Shown: positions 8,153 to 16,352 of the stretch, one piece after another
Position numbering within the stretch: the stretch's first letter is position 1
Layout of the letters: each line of letters begins with the position of its first letter
Assembly (NCBI RefSeq): GCF_014764365.1
Contig: NZ_CP061718.1
Location: 4,108,501 to 4,172,500 of the forward strand
Reading direction: 5' to 3'
From: Roseococcus microcysteis
GTDB lineage: Bacteria; Pseudomonadota; Alphaproteobacteria; Acetobacterales; Acetobacteraceae
DNA: 64,000 nt
Position numbers and translations under genes: made by a program
Notes under the pieces: model-generated
Seen by the model: only the letters and a program-made list of their open reading frames with translations
Databases searched by the model: none
What the model was told of the DNA's origin: nothing

Positions 8153-8554
8153 TCAGGCCCGCGTCACCACCGCAAGGGCCGCGGCCTGGGCGCCCGGCCG
8201 ATGGCGGCCCTGGCGGCCATAGCCCGGCGCATGGGCCGCGGGGCGGCTGGCCACCGCGATGGTCTCGATCACGCGGGATTGCAGCGCGATGGCCTCCTCC
8301 AGCAATTTCCGGTTCTGCTGGCCGAGCGAGCCGAGGTCGGTCGCCAGGCGTTCCGCCACCTGGCGCAGCCCGCCCTCGGCACGCGCGCCGACCCGGGTGG
8401 CGGCCGCGGTGGCGGCGGCGAAGGCGTCGGTGGCCTGCACCTTGCGCGTGGCCATGGCGGCGGCGCGGGTGAGGTCGAGCGCGGCCAGCGCCTCGTTCTC
8501 GGCGCGAAGGGCCTCGGCGAGGCGCTCCCCGGCGGCGATGACGGCATCCATCAT
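8153..8554 (-). CDS. FlgN-like flagellar protein
   Basis: A 133-residue, mostly helical protein. Its centre, GSLGQQNRKLLEEAIALQSR, resembles FlgN-type export chaperones. The start MMDAV at 8554 overlaps the flgJ-like stop by 4 bp (ATGA), which fixes both the start and membership of the flgI operon. A conserved small gene at this position after flgI-flgJ is usual in Caulobacter-type clusters. The last 30 residues are low complexity. Assignment to FlgN proper is tentative. Confidence 0.6.
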   Translation of the reverse strand: MMDAVIAAGERLAEALRAENEALAALDLTRAAAMATRKVQATDAFAAATAAATRVGARAEGGLRQVAERLATDLGSLGQQNRKLLEEAIALQSRVIETIAVASRPAAHAPGYGRQGRHRPGAQAAALAVVTRA

Positions 8555-8844
8555 GGGCGGTTCTCCTGTGACTGGGCTTGGGTGCGGATCATGTGGGCGA
8601 GGACCATGTCGGCGAGCCCGATGCCCCGCCCGCCGCGCGCGGCGGAAGTGGCGAAGGCCTCGACGAGCATGGGCCGCCATTGCGCCTCGGCGGACCCGCC
8701 GCCGAAGGGGGATTTGTCATTGTGGGCGGCGGCGAAGGCGGGTTGCAGCAGCTGGGCCAGCACCTGGGCCTCGAAGGCCTGGGCCGCCTGCCGCATGCGT
8801 GGGGGCACCTGGGCGGCGGCGGTGGGGGCCATGGGCGTGATCAT
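8551..8844 (-). CDS. flgJ: Rod-binding protein FlgJ-like (N-terminal domain only)
   Basis: A 97-residue protein corresponding to the rod-binding domain of FlgJ, without the muramidase half, as is usual in Alphaproteobacteria. FEAQVLAQLLQPAFA and the C-terminal GIGLADMVLAHMI match the family. It sits between flgI (TGATG overlap at 8844) and the FlgN-like gene (ATGA overlap). It should act in the periplasm during rod assembly. Confidence 0.78.
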   Translation of the reverse strand: MITPMAPTAAAQVPPRMRQAAQAFEAQVLAQLLQPAFAAAHNDKSPFGGGSAEAQWRPMLVEAFATSAARGGRGIGLADMVLAHMIRTQAQSQENRP

Positions 8845-9943
8845 CAGCGGACCTCCAACTCGGCCTGGAGCGCACCCGCCGCGCGGATGGTCTGCAGGAT
8901 GGTGATCAGGTCGCGGGGCCCGACGCCCAGGCTGTTCAGCCCGCGCACCAGCTCCTCCAGCGTCACGCCGCCATCCAGCACGCCCACGCGGCGTTCGCGC
9001 TGGTCATCCACCTCGATCTGGGTGCGGGGCACCACCGCGGTCTCGCCGCCCGCCAGCGGGTTGGGCTGCACCACCTGCGGCGTCTCGGTGATGCGGATGG
9101 TGAGGTTGCCCTGCGCGATGGCCACCGTGGAGACCCGCACATTGGACCCCATGACGATGGTGCCGGACGCCTCCTCGATCACCACCCGCGCCACCTGGTC
9201 GGGGGTGACGCGCAACTGCTCGATGTCGGTGATGAAGGCGACCGGGTCCCGGCTGCCCAGGTTCAGCAGCACGGTGCGCGGGTCGGTGGCCCGCGCCACC
9301 CCCTGGCCCTGGGCGCGGTTGATGGCGGCGGCGATGCGCCGCGCCGTGGTGAAGTCGGGGTTGCGCAAGGCGAGGCGCAGGGTGGGCCGGTTCGCCAGCG
9401 TGAAGGGCACCGCGCGCTCCACGATCGCGCCGGCCGAAATCCGCGCCGAGGTCGGCACGCCGCGCTGCACGCTGCCGCCGGCACCCCGCGCCGCGATGGC
9501 GCCCGTGGCGACGGCGCCCTGGGCCACCGCATAGACCTCGCCATCCGCGCCGAGCAGGGGGTCACCACCAGCATGCCGCCCGTGAGGTTCTGCGCGTCGC
9601 CCAGGGAGGAGATGGCGACATCAATGCGCGAGCCGGGCTGCGCGAAGGCGGGCAAATTGGCCGTCACCATCACGGCCGCGATGTTGCGCGTGTCCAGCCG
9701 CGCCTCATTGTCGCGGGTGTTCACGCCCAGCCGTTCCAGCATCCCCACCAGGGATTGCCGGGTGAAGATGGCGGTGCGGAGCCTGTCGCCGGTGCCGGGC
9801 AGGCCCACCACCAGGCCATAGCCCACCAGCTGGTTGTCGCGCACGCCCTCGACATCCGCGATGTCCTTGATGCGCACGGGCTGGGCGAGCGCCAGGCCCG
9901 GCAGCAGCAGGAGCAGGGCGAGCAAGCCCCCCATCCGCCGCAT
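8844..9943 (-). CDS. flgI: Flagellar P-ring protein FlgI, apparent frameshift
   Basis: FlgI forms the periplasmic P-ring around the rod. The N-terminal part (from 9943) has a signal peptide, MRRMGGLLALLLLLPGLALA, and the signature VRDNQLVGYGLVVGLPGTGD. The C-terminal part in another frame ends with the conserved TLEELVRGLNSLGVGPRDLI. The frames break after LTGGMLVVTP at a five-base run (plus-strand G run 9557-9561). Adding one base restores LLGADGEVYAVAQGAVATG, as expected in the family. It is the first gene of the flgI-flgJ-flgN operon and has a sigma-54 type promoter at 10039-10053. Confidence 0.92.
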
Positions 9944-10038
9944 GGCCGACCACACCCCCTTGGGGGCGGCGCGTTCATCCGCTGGCAACACAATACCTCC
10001 ACCTTCCAGACGCCCCGGAGCGGGGCCCCAGGTGCCTC

Positions 10039-10053
10039 GCAACCGGCATGCCA
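10039..10053 (-). promoter_or_regulatory. Sigma-54 (-24/-12) promoter of flgI
   Basis: Read on the minus strand the site is TGGCATG-CCGG-TTGC, which agrees with the TGGCACG-N4-TTGC consensus at all but one position. Transcription would start near 10027, about 85 nt before the flgI ATG. Rod, ring and hook genes of Caulobacter-type flagella are RpoN-dependent, so the placement fits. Confidence 0.75.
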
Positions 10054-10072
10054 GCCCTGGAGCCCTTTCTGG

Positions 10073-10089
10073 CCGGCAAAGCCTGCCGG
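10073..10089. promoter_or_regulatory. Inverted repeat, possible FlbD (ftr-like) enhancer
   Basis: CCGGCA-AAGCC-TGCCGG, a perfect 6-bp palindrome with a 5-nt spacer, lies 20 bp upstream of the flgI promoter in the flgI-fliX gap. The same core recurs at 17278-17292 beside the flgF/fliL promoters. RpoN promoters need an enhancer-binding activator, which is FlbD in Caulobacter flagellar genes. The match to ftr sites is from memory. Confidence 0.5.
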
Positions 10090-10145
10090 GGATGCGTGAA
10101 ACCTGCCGGGGGGCGGCAGCAGCGGGACGAAAGGAGAGGGCCAGC

Positions 10146-10523
10146 ATGGTCGAGCCGATCCGGGGCTATGGGGTGACGGCGCGGCGTGCCGCGCGCGGGC
10201 CCGCCGGCTTTCGCCTGGCCGAGAGCGAGGCGCCCACCCATGCGGCCGCCATCGCCCCCATGGCCGGGCTCGGTGTGGGCGTGCCCCCGCCCGCCCTGAC
10301 GCCCGCGGAGCGGGACGCCACCGCCGCCCGCCGTGGCCAGGCCCTGTTGCAGGAACTGACGGGGCTGCAGGCCGGGCTGCTGGCCGGGCAACTGCCCGAA
10401 TCGGCCCTGCGGCGCCTCGCGGCCCTGGCGGAGGGCGAGGCCGGCCATGACCCCGCGCTGCGCGAATTGGTGGGAGGAATTGCCCTGCGCGCCCGCATCA
10501 CCCTGGCCAGGCTGGGCCGCTGA
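10146..10523 (+). CDS. fliX: Flagellar assembly regulator FliX
   Basis: FliX is an alphaproteobacterial regulator that couples early flagellar assembly to activation of FlbD. The 125-residue product starts MVEPIRGYGV and has the helical C-terminal part with GQALLQELTGLQAGLLAGQL and LRRLAALAEG, typical of FliX. It is preceded by a GGAGAG ribosome site and is divergent from flgI, the conserved arrangement in this class. The promoter for this gene was not found. Confidence 0.82.
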   Translation: MVEPIRGYGVTARRAARGPAGFRLAESEAPTHAAAIAPMAGLGVGVPPPALTPAERDATAARRGQALLQELTGLQAGLLAGQLPESALRRLAALAEGEAGHDPALRELVGGIALRARITLARLGR

Positions 10524-10580
10524 CGCGCCATTTGTCCGGTCGAAGCCGAACAGGGTCATGCACTTGTCGTGATTGACCCC

Positions 10581-10609
10581 TTGTTGTGACGAATGCTCCC
10601 GCCTATGGT
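10581..10609 (+). promoter_or_regulatory. Possible housekeeping promoter of dksA
   Basis: TTGTTG and TATGGT are separated by 17 nt. The predicted start is about 55-60 nt before the dksA ATG. The match to -35/-10 is moderate, and the call is inference from spacing and position in an otherwise featureless 149-nt gap. Confidence 0.4.
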
Positions 10610-10672
10610 CCGCCCGCCCTGGGAGGGCGGCAGGCGCCGGGCTTGCCGCACCGTGTAGGGGAGGCAAGAAGA

Positions 10673-11089
10673 ATGGTCGTGACGCTGCCGCCCGACTATC
10701 GTCCTTCAGAGGACGAAGAATTCATGAACGCCCTCCAGCAGGAGTATTTTCGCCAAAAGTTATTGAGGTGGCGCCACGAGTTGCTGCGTGAGGCGGGCGT
10801 CACACTGAATTCGCTCTCCGCTGGCGGCATTACCGAGGCCGACTTGACCGACCGGGCCAGTGTCGAGACCGACCGCGCCCTGGAACTTCGCACCCGCGAC
10901 CGCGCCCGCAAGCTGATCTCCAAGATAGATCAGGCGCTGGAACGGATTTCCAACGGCACCTACGGCTATTGCGAGGAAACCGACGAGCCCATCGGGCTGC
11001 GCCGCCTCGAAGCCCGCCCCATCGCCACCCTCTCCATCGAAGCGCAGGAGCGGCATGAGCGGATGGAGAAGGTCCACCGCGACGACTGA
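10673..11089 (+). CDS. dksA: RNA polymerase-binding transcription factor DksA
   Basis: DksA binds the secondary channel of RNA polymerase and works with ppGpp. The 138-residue protein has the coiled-coil tip DLTDRA (residues 67-72) and the zinc-finger region YGYCEETDEPIGLRRLEARP. Only Cys100 remains of the usual four cysteines, the rest being replaced (ATLSIEAQERHE), so zinc is probably not bound; this is the usual alphaproteobacterial form. The ATG at 10673 follows a GGAGGCAAG ribosome site. A strong terminator follows the stop. Confidence 0.93.
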   Translation: MVVTLPPDYRPSEDEEFMNALQQEYFRQKLLRWRHELLREAGVTLNSLSAGGITEADLTDRASVETDRALELRTRDRARKLISKIDQALERISNGTYGYCEETDEPIGLRRLEARPIATLSIEAQERHERMEKVHRDD

Positions 11090-11116
11090 ACGTCGCGGTG
11101 AGGTCCGGACAGGTGA

Positions 11117-11137
11117 GGGGCCTGCCGGCCCCTTTTT
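11117..11137 (+). terminator. Rho-independent terminator of dksA
   Basis: A GGGGCC / GGCCCC stem with a TGCC loop, followed directly by TTTTT, starts 27 nt after the dksA stop. This is one of the clearest intrinsic terminators in the window. Confidence 0.85.
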
Positions 11138-11140
11138 GGC

Positions 11141-11243
11141 GCGGCTGATTCACCGCTCCGGCTTTCGCCTCTGCGGATCAGACGCTAGGCGCCGCGGCTG
11201 ATTCACCGCTCCGGCTTTCGCCTCCGCGGATCAGACGCTAGGC
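11141..11243. repeat. Tandem 50-bp palindromic repeat (two copies, TCA/TGA-bulge hairpin family)
   Basis: Copies at 11141-11190 and 11194-11243 differ at one base. Each folds as CTGAT-(TCA)-CCGC ... GCGG-ATCAG with an inner GGC/GCC stem. The second copy overlaps the last codons and stop of the GMC oxidoreductase gene. The same design, in reverse orientation, occurs at 27595-27698 and 41049-41086. It lies between convergent genes and may act as a terminator or a REP-like element. Confidence 0.75.
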
Positions 11244-12869
11244 CGCCTCGCTCTCCAGCGCCCGCCCGCGGATGAAGTCGCTGGCCTTCTCCGCGATCAT
11301 CAGCGTGGTCGCATAGGTGTTGGCGCTGGTCATGCTGGGCATGATCGAGGCGTCCACCACCCGCAGCCCCTGCATCCCGTGCACGCGCAGCCGGTCATCC
11401 ACCACCGCCGTCGGGTCGGTCGCCGGGCCCATCCGCGCCGTGCCGATCAGGTGGTAGGTCGTGCTGCCATTGCGGTAGGCGAAGTCCAGCAGCTCGTCAT
11501 CCGATTGCGCGTCGAGGCCGGGCAGCGTCTCCGTCTCCAGGAAGGGCGCCATCTCCGGCCGGTTCAGCAGGCGGCGGATGAGGCGGATGCCGCCCAGATG
11601 CACCCGGCGGTCATTCTCATCCTTCAGGTAGTTGGGCTGGATCTCGGGGTCGTCGAACACGTCGCGGCTGGTCGCGCGCACCCAGCCGGTGCTCTCGGGG
11701 CGGTGCTGCCAGGCGCCGGCGGTCACGCCGGGGTAGTCGTCCAGCACATAGACCTGCCCCTCCTTGTAGCTGCCGGGGGTGAAGACGCATTGCAGATCGG
11801 GCTGGTCCAGCCCCTCGAAGCTCTTCCAGAAGACATAGACGTGGGAAGGCGCGGTCGCGAGGATGCTGGGCTGCCCCATGCCCCAGCGCGCCACCTGGCC
11901 CCCCAGCCGCACGCCCCGCGCGAGTTCGTTCAGCGTGGTGACACCGGGCTTGGCGCGCCAGACCACGCGGGAGGCGTAGTGGTCGCGGAAATTCTCGCCC
12001 ACGCCGCGCAGTTCGTGCCGCACCTCCACGCCCAAGGATTGCAGCAGCGGCGCGGGGCCGATGCCGCTCACCTGCAGCAGCCGCGCCGTGTTGACCGTGC
12101 CGCCGCAGAGGATCACCTCGCGCCGCGCGCGCACCGTGGTGGAAGGCCCGCCGCGCTTGCGCTGGTAGGTGACGCCGACCGCGCGCTTGCCCTCCATCAG
12201 GATGGCATTCGCGCGCGCCTCGGTCCGCAGGTCCAGGTTGGGACGCGCCAGCGCCCCGTGCAGGAAGGCGCGATAGGCCGAGACACGCTTGCCGTTCAGG
12301 ATGGCGCGCTGGAAATAGCCCACGCCCGCCTGGTCACCGGAATTGTAGTCGGGGTTGCGCGGGATGCCCGCCGCCTCGCAGGCTGAAATGAAGGCCTCGC
12401 TGAGCGGGTTGATCCAGTCCATGTCGGTGACGGGGATGCCCTGTTCGCGCCCGCGCTTGTCGGCCTCGCCATAGCCGAGGCGGCGTTCGGTGCGGCGGTA
12501 ATAGGGCAGGCTGTCGGCATAGCCCCAACCGCGATTGCCGCGCTGCGCCCAGGAATCGAGATCGCCGGGCTGGCCGCGATTGTAGATCATCCCGTTCACC
12601 GAGGAGGAACCCCCCAGCGTGCGCCCCTGCACGGTGGCGATGGGACGCCCGCCCGTGCGCTCGGTCGGTGCCGTGCGGAACTGCCAGGTGACCGAGGGGT
12701 CCTTCAGCGTCTTGATGAAGCCCGCCGGGATATGGATGAAGGGATTGCGGTCCTTGGGGCCGGCTTCCAGCACGCAGACGCGCACGGCGCTGTCCTCGGA
12801 AAGCCGCGCGGCAAGGAGCGACCCCGCGGCGCCACAGCCCACGATCACATAGTCGAATTCGTCGTCCAT
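11238..12869 (-). CDS. FAD-dependent GMC-family oxidoreductase
   Basis: A 543-residue flavoenzyme of the glucose-methanol-choline family, often annotated as choline or alcohol dehydrogenase. The FAD site is YVIVGCGAAGSLLAARLSE at the N-terminus. GMC signature 1 lies around GRTLGGSSSVNGMIYNRG, and signature 2 around EVILCGGTVNTARLLQVSGI. The catalytic His region is TYHLIGTARMG and the C-terminal motif is SANTYATTLMIAEKA. The start MDDEFDYVIV at 12869 is preferred over an upstream ATG at 12899. No betaine operon partners are nearby, so the substrate is unknown. Confidence 0.9.
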   Translation of the reverse strand: MDDEFDYVIVGCGAAGSLLAARLSEDSAVRVCVLEAGPKDRNPFIHIPAGFIKTLKDPSVTWQFRTAPTERTGGRPIATVQGRTLGGSSSVNGMIYNRGQPGDLDSWAQRGNRGWGYADSLPYYRRTERRLGYGEADKRGREQGIPVTDMDWINPLSEAFISACEAAGIPRNPDYNSGDQAGVGYFQRAILNGKRVSAYRAFLHGALARPNLDLRTEARANAILMEGKRAVGVTYQRKRGGPSTTVRARREVILCGGTVNTARLLQVSGIGPAPLLQSLGVEVRHELRGVGENFRDHYASRVVWRAKPGVTTLNELARGVRLGGQVARWGMGQPSILATAPSHVYVFWKSFEGLDQPDLQCVFTPGSYKEGQVYVLDDYPGVTAGAWQHRPESTGWVRATSRDVFDDPEIQPNYLKDENDRRVHLGGIRLIRRLLNRPEMAPFLETETLPGLDAQSDDELLDFAYRNGSTTYHLIGTARMGPATDPTAVVDDRLRVHGMQGLRVVDASIMPSMTSANTYATTLMIAEKASDFIRGRALESEAA

Positions 12870-13079
12870 GGCGCTTCCCCGGGATTGCTTCGCGGGCATG
12901 AGCCTAATCCGGCCGGGCCGGGCGGGGGAAGGCGGCGCCGCGTGGGATTTGTGGGCGGCGTCGCCCCGCGCGGGGCCGGCTGGCCCGGGGCTTGCTCATT
13001 CCGGTGGCCGCGCCCGTCGCGGCCGGACCTGTGCGCCCCGCGCCTGGCCGCAACGCCATGGCCCAGGAGGACCGCCACC

Positions 13080-13679
13080 ATGCACGACGTGCCGGACGAA
13101 CCGCAGATGCCGCCCGAGGCGCGCGCCTTCCTGGAGGAACGGCTGAAGGCCGCCACCTGCTATCTCGAATATGGCACGGGGGGCAGCACGCTGCTGGCGC
13201 TGCGGCTGGGTGTGCCTCGGGTCTATTCCGTCGAATCCGACCGGCCCTTCGCGGAACGCGTCCAGCGCGCCGCCGCGCAGGCGCGCCGGCCGGGCACAGG
13301 CTTCTGGCTGATGCTGGCCCATGTGGGCGAGACCGCCGAATGGGGCCGCCCCGCCAACACCCAGGCCTGCCGGCAATGGCCGGGCTACCCGCTGCAGATC
13401 TGGCACGAGATCGAGAAGCGCGGGCACGCGCCGGACCTGATCCTGATTGACGGCCGTTTCCGGGTGGCCTGTTTCCTGGCCTGCCTGCTGAAGGCTGGGC
13501 CGGGCACGCTGATCCTCTTCGACGACTACATGGACCGCGCGCAGGACTACCATGTGGTGGAGCGGCACCTGGCCCCCGCCTCGACCATGGGGCGGTGCGC
13601 GGTCTTCTCGGTGCCGGAGGCGGTGGATGCGGCAGCCATCGCCTTCGACCTGGCGCGCCACGTGGTGCGCCCCGAATAG
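13080..13679 (+). CDS. Rossmann-fold methyltransferase-like protein
   Basis: A 199-residue cytosolic protein. YLEYGTGGSTLLAL near residue 22 looks like a SAM-binding motif I, VYSVESDRPFAERV like motif II, and DLILIDGRFRVACFLA like motif IV. GTLILFDDYMDR follows. An AGGAGG ribosome site stands just before the ATG. It is a single gene in its own unit, divergent from the GMC oxidoreductase and convergent with flgH. The substrate is unknown. Confidence 0.72.
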   Translation: MHDVPDEPQMPPEARAFLEERLKAATCYLEYGTGGSTLLALRLGVPRVYSVESDRPFAERVQRAAAQARRPGTGFWLMLAHVGETAEWGRPANTQACRQWPGYPLQIWHEIEKRGHAPDLILIDGRFRVACFLACLLKAGPGTLILFDDYMDRAQDYHVVERHLAPASTMGRCAVFSVPEAVDAAAIAFDLARHVVRPE

Positions 13680-13747
13680 GAGGCGTGGCCCCGCGGTCGG
13701 CGCCGCGGCAACGGAGCCGGCCAGGCAGGAAGAGGGCCCGGTGGGGC

Positions 13748-13859
13748 CCCCGCGAAAGCGCGAAGCGATTTCGTGGGGTGTCGTCCGGGGCCCCCGCGAA
13801 GGTTTCGCCGGCGCATACGGCGCTTCCGCGCCGTTGCCGCCGGCGAAAACTTCGTGGGG
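13748..13859. repeat. Two nested intergenic hairpins sharing CCCCGCGAAR...YTTCGTGGGG ends
   Basis: Hairpin 1 (13748-13778) pairs CCCCGCGAAA with TTTCGTGGGG. Hairpin 2 (13792-13859) has the same outer stem and continues with GTTTCGCCGGCG / CGCCGGCGAAAAC and an inner ACGGCGC / GCGCCGT. Both lie between the convergent genes ending at 13679 and 13863. They could end transcription in both directions, but the shared arms look like a mobile or REP-type repeat family. Confidence 0.75.
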
Positions 13860-13862
13860 AAG

Positions 13863-14615
13863 CTAGAAGGGCAGTAGGATGTCGAGCAGTTGCTGCCCCA
13901 GCCGCGGCTGCTGGATGTCGCTGAGCGAACCGCGCCCCCCATAGGCGATGCGCGCCTCCGCCAGCCGGTCATGCCGCACCGTGTTGTCGCTGCCGATATC
14001 CTGCGGGCGGACGATGCCCTGCACGGTCAGCTCGCGCATCTCGTTGTTCACCCGCACCTCCTGCCGGCCCATCACCACCATGTTGCCGTTGGGCAGGGAT
14101 TGGGTGATGACGCCGGCCAGCCGCAGCGTGATCTGCTCGGTGCGGCGCACGCTGCCCGTGCCATCGGCCGTGCCGGTGCTGTTGGTGCCGATCAGCCGCG
14201 CGGGGTCCACCGTGTTGGGCAGCACGCGCGGCACCGCGTTCTCCAGGCCGAGCAGCGCGGGCATGCCCATCTCCTGCGTGCCGCCGCGCGTCGCCTGGGT
14301 GCGGTTCTGCAGCTGCGCCTGGTCCTGGATGGAGACGAGGATAGTGATCAGGTCGCCCACCTGCGCCGCGCGCTGGTCGCGCAGGAAGGTGCGGCTGCCC
14401 GGCCGCCAGAGGGAATTGGCCATGGCTGGCGCCTCCTGCGGCGCGGGCATGGGCATGGAGACGGGCCGCCAGCGTGGATCGGCCGTGGGGTCCGAGACGG
14501 GCGTGAAGTCCGGCGCGCGGCCGACGCGCGAGAGGCGCTCGGCCTGGCCGCAGCCGGCCAGCAGCAGGAGGGCGAGAAGGGCAGGGGCGGCGCGCTTCAT
14601 GGCGGGCTTCCTCAT
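13863..14615 (-). CDS. flgH: Flagellar L-ring lipoprotein FlgH
   Basis: FlgH forms the outer-membrane L-ring. The 250-residue product has a lipoprotein signal ending LLAGC, with Cys22 as the lipidation site. Typical FlgH stretches follow: DLITILVSIQDQAQLQN, a Gly/Thr-rich middle, and ITLRLAGVITQSLPNGNMVV with VRVNNEMRELTVQGIVRPQDI. The ATG at 14615 overlaps flgA by 4 bp; an internal ATG at 14600 is an alternative. It is the last gene of flgF-flgG-flgA-flgH. Confidence 0.95.
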   Translation of the reverse strand: MRKPAMKRAAPALLALLLLAGCGQAERLSRVGRAPDFTPVSDPTADPRWRPVSMPMPAPQEAPAMANSLWRPGSRTFLRDQRAAQVGDLITILVSIQDQAQLQNRTQATRGGTQEMGMPALLGLENAVPRVLPNTVDPARLIGTNSTGTADGTGSVRRTEQITLRLAGVITQSLPNGNMVVMGRQEVRVNNEMRELTVQGIVRPQDIGSDNTVRHDRLAEARIAYGGRGSLSDIQQPRLGQQLLDILLPF

Positions 14616-15565
14616 CGGGCGGCAGTGGAAACGGGCACGCTGCCCATGGCGACGCGCACGCGGCCGGGGGCGATGGCGATGCCCTCCACCACGTTGCGGC
14701 TTGTCAGGTTCATCACCGTCACCGCCTCGCCACGGGCCGCGGCGCGCATGGCGCGGCCCTGCACAGCGAGTTGCAGGCCCGGCGCCTCCAGCAGAAGGGT
14801 GACGAGGGCGTTGCGCTGCACGATGGAGGGCGGGCCCAGATCCACCAGCGCGAAGCTCTGCTCCACGGCCATGGGGCGGCGCAGCTCCTGCCCCACCACC
14901 TGTTCGAGCTGCTGCGCCTGGCCCGGCCGCACACGTTCGGCGCGCAGGCGGATCAGGCGCGCATCCTCGGGCGCGATGATCTCGTTCAGGGCGAGGCGCC
15001 GGGTGGCCACCACCACGGGCGTCGTGGGGGCCGCGCGGCCCACCAGGCGCATGCGCTGGGCGGGCATGCCGTCCGCCAGCACCAGCAGGGTGGCGGCGAA
15101 GCGCAGGGAGGGCTGTTCCAGCACCACCCCCTCCAGCGCCATCTCGTAGAAGGCGGCACCCGGGATCATGGGCGGGATCAGGCCGGGCAGGTCCATCTCC
15201 ATCTCCTCGTCCATGCCGTGCCGGACCAGTTCGGCGCGCAGCAGCGCCTCGATCTCCGCGCGGGGCACGGGGCGGCCGGGGCGTTCGATGACGGCACGCT
15301 CCTGCCCCGTCAGGGGCCGCCAGGGAACGCCATGGGCGCGGGCGATGTTCCAGAGGTTCTGCGCCTCCAGCACCATGCGCCTTCCGGGCAGGGGGGCGGC
15401 GGCCAGCGGGGTGGCGCCGCGCGGCCCGGCCTGGTCGAAGAGGTCGGAGACGCGCAGCGTATCCCCCTCCAGCAGCACATGCGGGCGCAGCAGGGCGGGC
15501 GGCGTCTCGGCGCGGGCCAAGGCGGGCGCGGCCAGCAGCGCGGCAAGAAAGGCCCGGCGCGACAT
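14612..15565 (-). CDS. flgA: Flagellar P-ring assembly chaperone FlgA
   Basis: FlgA is a periplasmic chaperone for P-ring formation. The 317-residue protein has an N-terminal signal, MSRRAFLAALLAAPALARA, and the C-terminal SAF/ChapFlgA domain with RLALNEIIAPEDARLIR, VVGQELRRPMA, and the closing AVTVMNLTSRNVVEGIA. It overlaps flgG (TGATG at 15565) and flgH (ATGA), so it is coupled at both ends. Confidence 0.92.
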   Translation of the reverse strand: MSRRAFLAALLAAPALARAETPPALLRPHVLLEGDTLRVSDLFDQAGPRGATPLAAAPLPGRRMVLEAQNLWNIARAHGVPWRPLTGQERAVIERPGRPVPRAEIEALLRAELVRHGMDEEMEMDLPGLIPPMIPGAAFYEMALEGVVLEQPSLRFAATLLVLADGMPAQRMRLVGRAAPTTPVVVATRRLALNEIIAPEDARLIRLRAERVRPGQAQQLEQVVGQELRRPMAVEQSFALVDLGPPSIVQRNALVTLLLEAPGLQLAVQGRAMRAAARGEAVTVMNLTSRNVVEGIAIAPGRVRVAMGSVPVSTAAR

Positions 15566-16350
15566 CAGCGCAGCCTCGTCAGCGTGGAGAGCATCTCGTC
15601 GGAGGCGGTGATGATGCGGCTGTTCATCTCATAGGCGCGCTGGGCGGTGATCAGCGACGTGATCTCCTGCACCGTGTTCACGTTGGAGGTCTCGATGAAG
15701 CCCTGCATCAGCGTGCCATGGCCCGGCTGGCCGGGGGCGGCCGCCTGGGCCTCGCCCGAGGCGGGGGTGGCGAGGAAGAGGTTGTCGCCCATGGCGACGA
15801 GGCCGCCCTCATTGGCGAAGATGGCCGTCTGGATCTGCCCCACATTCTGCGGCGCGACCTGCCCGTCGAGCGAGACCAGCACCTCGCCCGAAGCGTTGAT
15901 CGTCACGTCGCGCGCGGCGGCCGGCACGTTGATGCCGGGGTTCACCACGAAGCCCTCGGCGGTGACGATCACGCCCTCCGGGCTCAGGCTGAAGGTGCCG
16001 TCACGGGTGTAGGCCACCTCGCCGGTGGGAAGCTGCACCTGGAAGTACCCGTTGCCGCGGATGGCGAGGTCGAAGCGGTTCTCGGTCTGCTGCAGGTTGC
16101 CCTGCTCGCTGATGCGGTAGATGGCCGCCGTCCGCACGCCGAGGCCCACCTGCGCGCCGGAGGGCAGCACCGTGCCGGCATCCGAGCTCTGCGAACCCAC
16201 GCGGCGCAAATTCTGGTAGATCAGGTCCTGGAACTCGGCGCGCCTTCGCTTGTAGCCGGTGGTGTTCATGTTCGCGAGGTTGTTGGAAATCACCTCGACA
16301 TTGGTCTGCTGGGCCAGCATGCCCGTCGCGGCGATGTGCAATGAGCGCAT
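15565..16350 (-). CDS. flgG: Flagellar distal rod protein FlgG
   Basis: FlgG builds the distal rod. The 261-residue product starts MRSLHIAATGMLAQQ with the rod-hook signature ISNNLANMNTTGYKR, has FDLAIRGNGYFQVQ in the middle, and ends with the conserved helix SLITAQRAYEMNSRIITASDEM. The ATG at 16350 is set by this family N-terminus. Just upstream lies a partial duplicate of the first codons that forms a separate 21-codon frame ending 2 nt before this ATG. Confidence 0.95.
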   Translation of the reverse strand: MRSLHIAATGMLAQQTNVEVISNNLANMNTTGYKRRRAEFQDLIYQNLRRVGSQSSDAGTVLPSGAQVGLGVRTAAIYRISEQGNLQQTENRFDLAIRGNGYFQVQLPTGEVAYTRDGTFSLSPEGVIVTAEGFVVNPGINVPAAARDVTINASGEVLVSLDGQVAPQNVGQIQTAIFANEGGLVAMGDNLFLATPASGEAQAAAPGQPGHGTLMQGFIETSNVNTVQEITSLITAQRAYEMNSRIITASDEMLSTLTRLR

Positions 16351-16352
16351 GG

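Noticed and set aside
8153-8554. Longer start at 8680 for the FlgN-like gene
   Set aside because: The extra residues are antisense-like Arg/His-rich sequence inside flgJ; the ATGA overlap at 8551-8554 is the better start.
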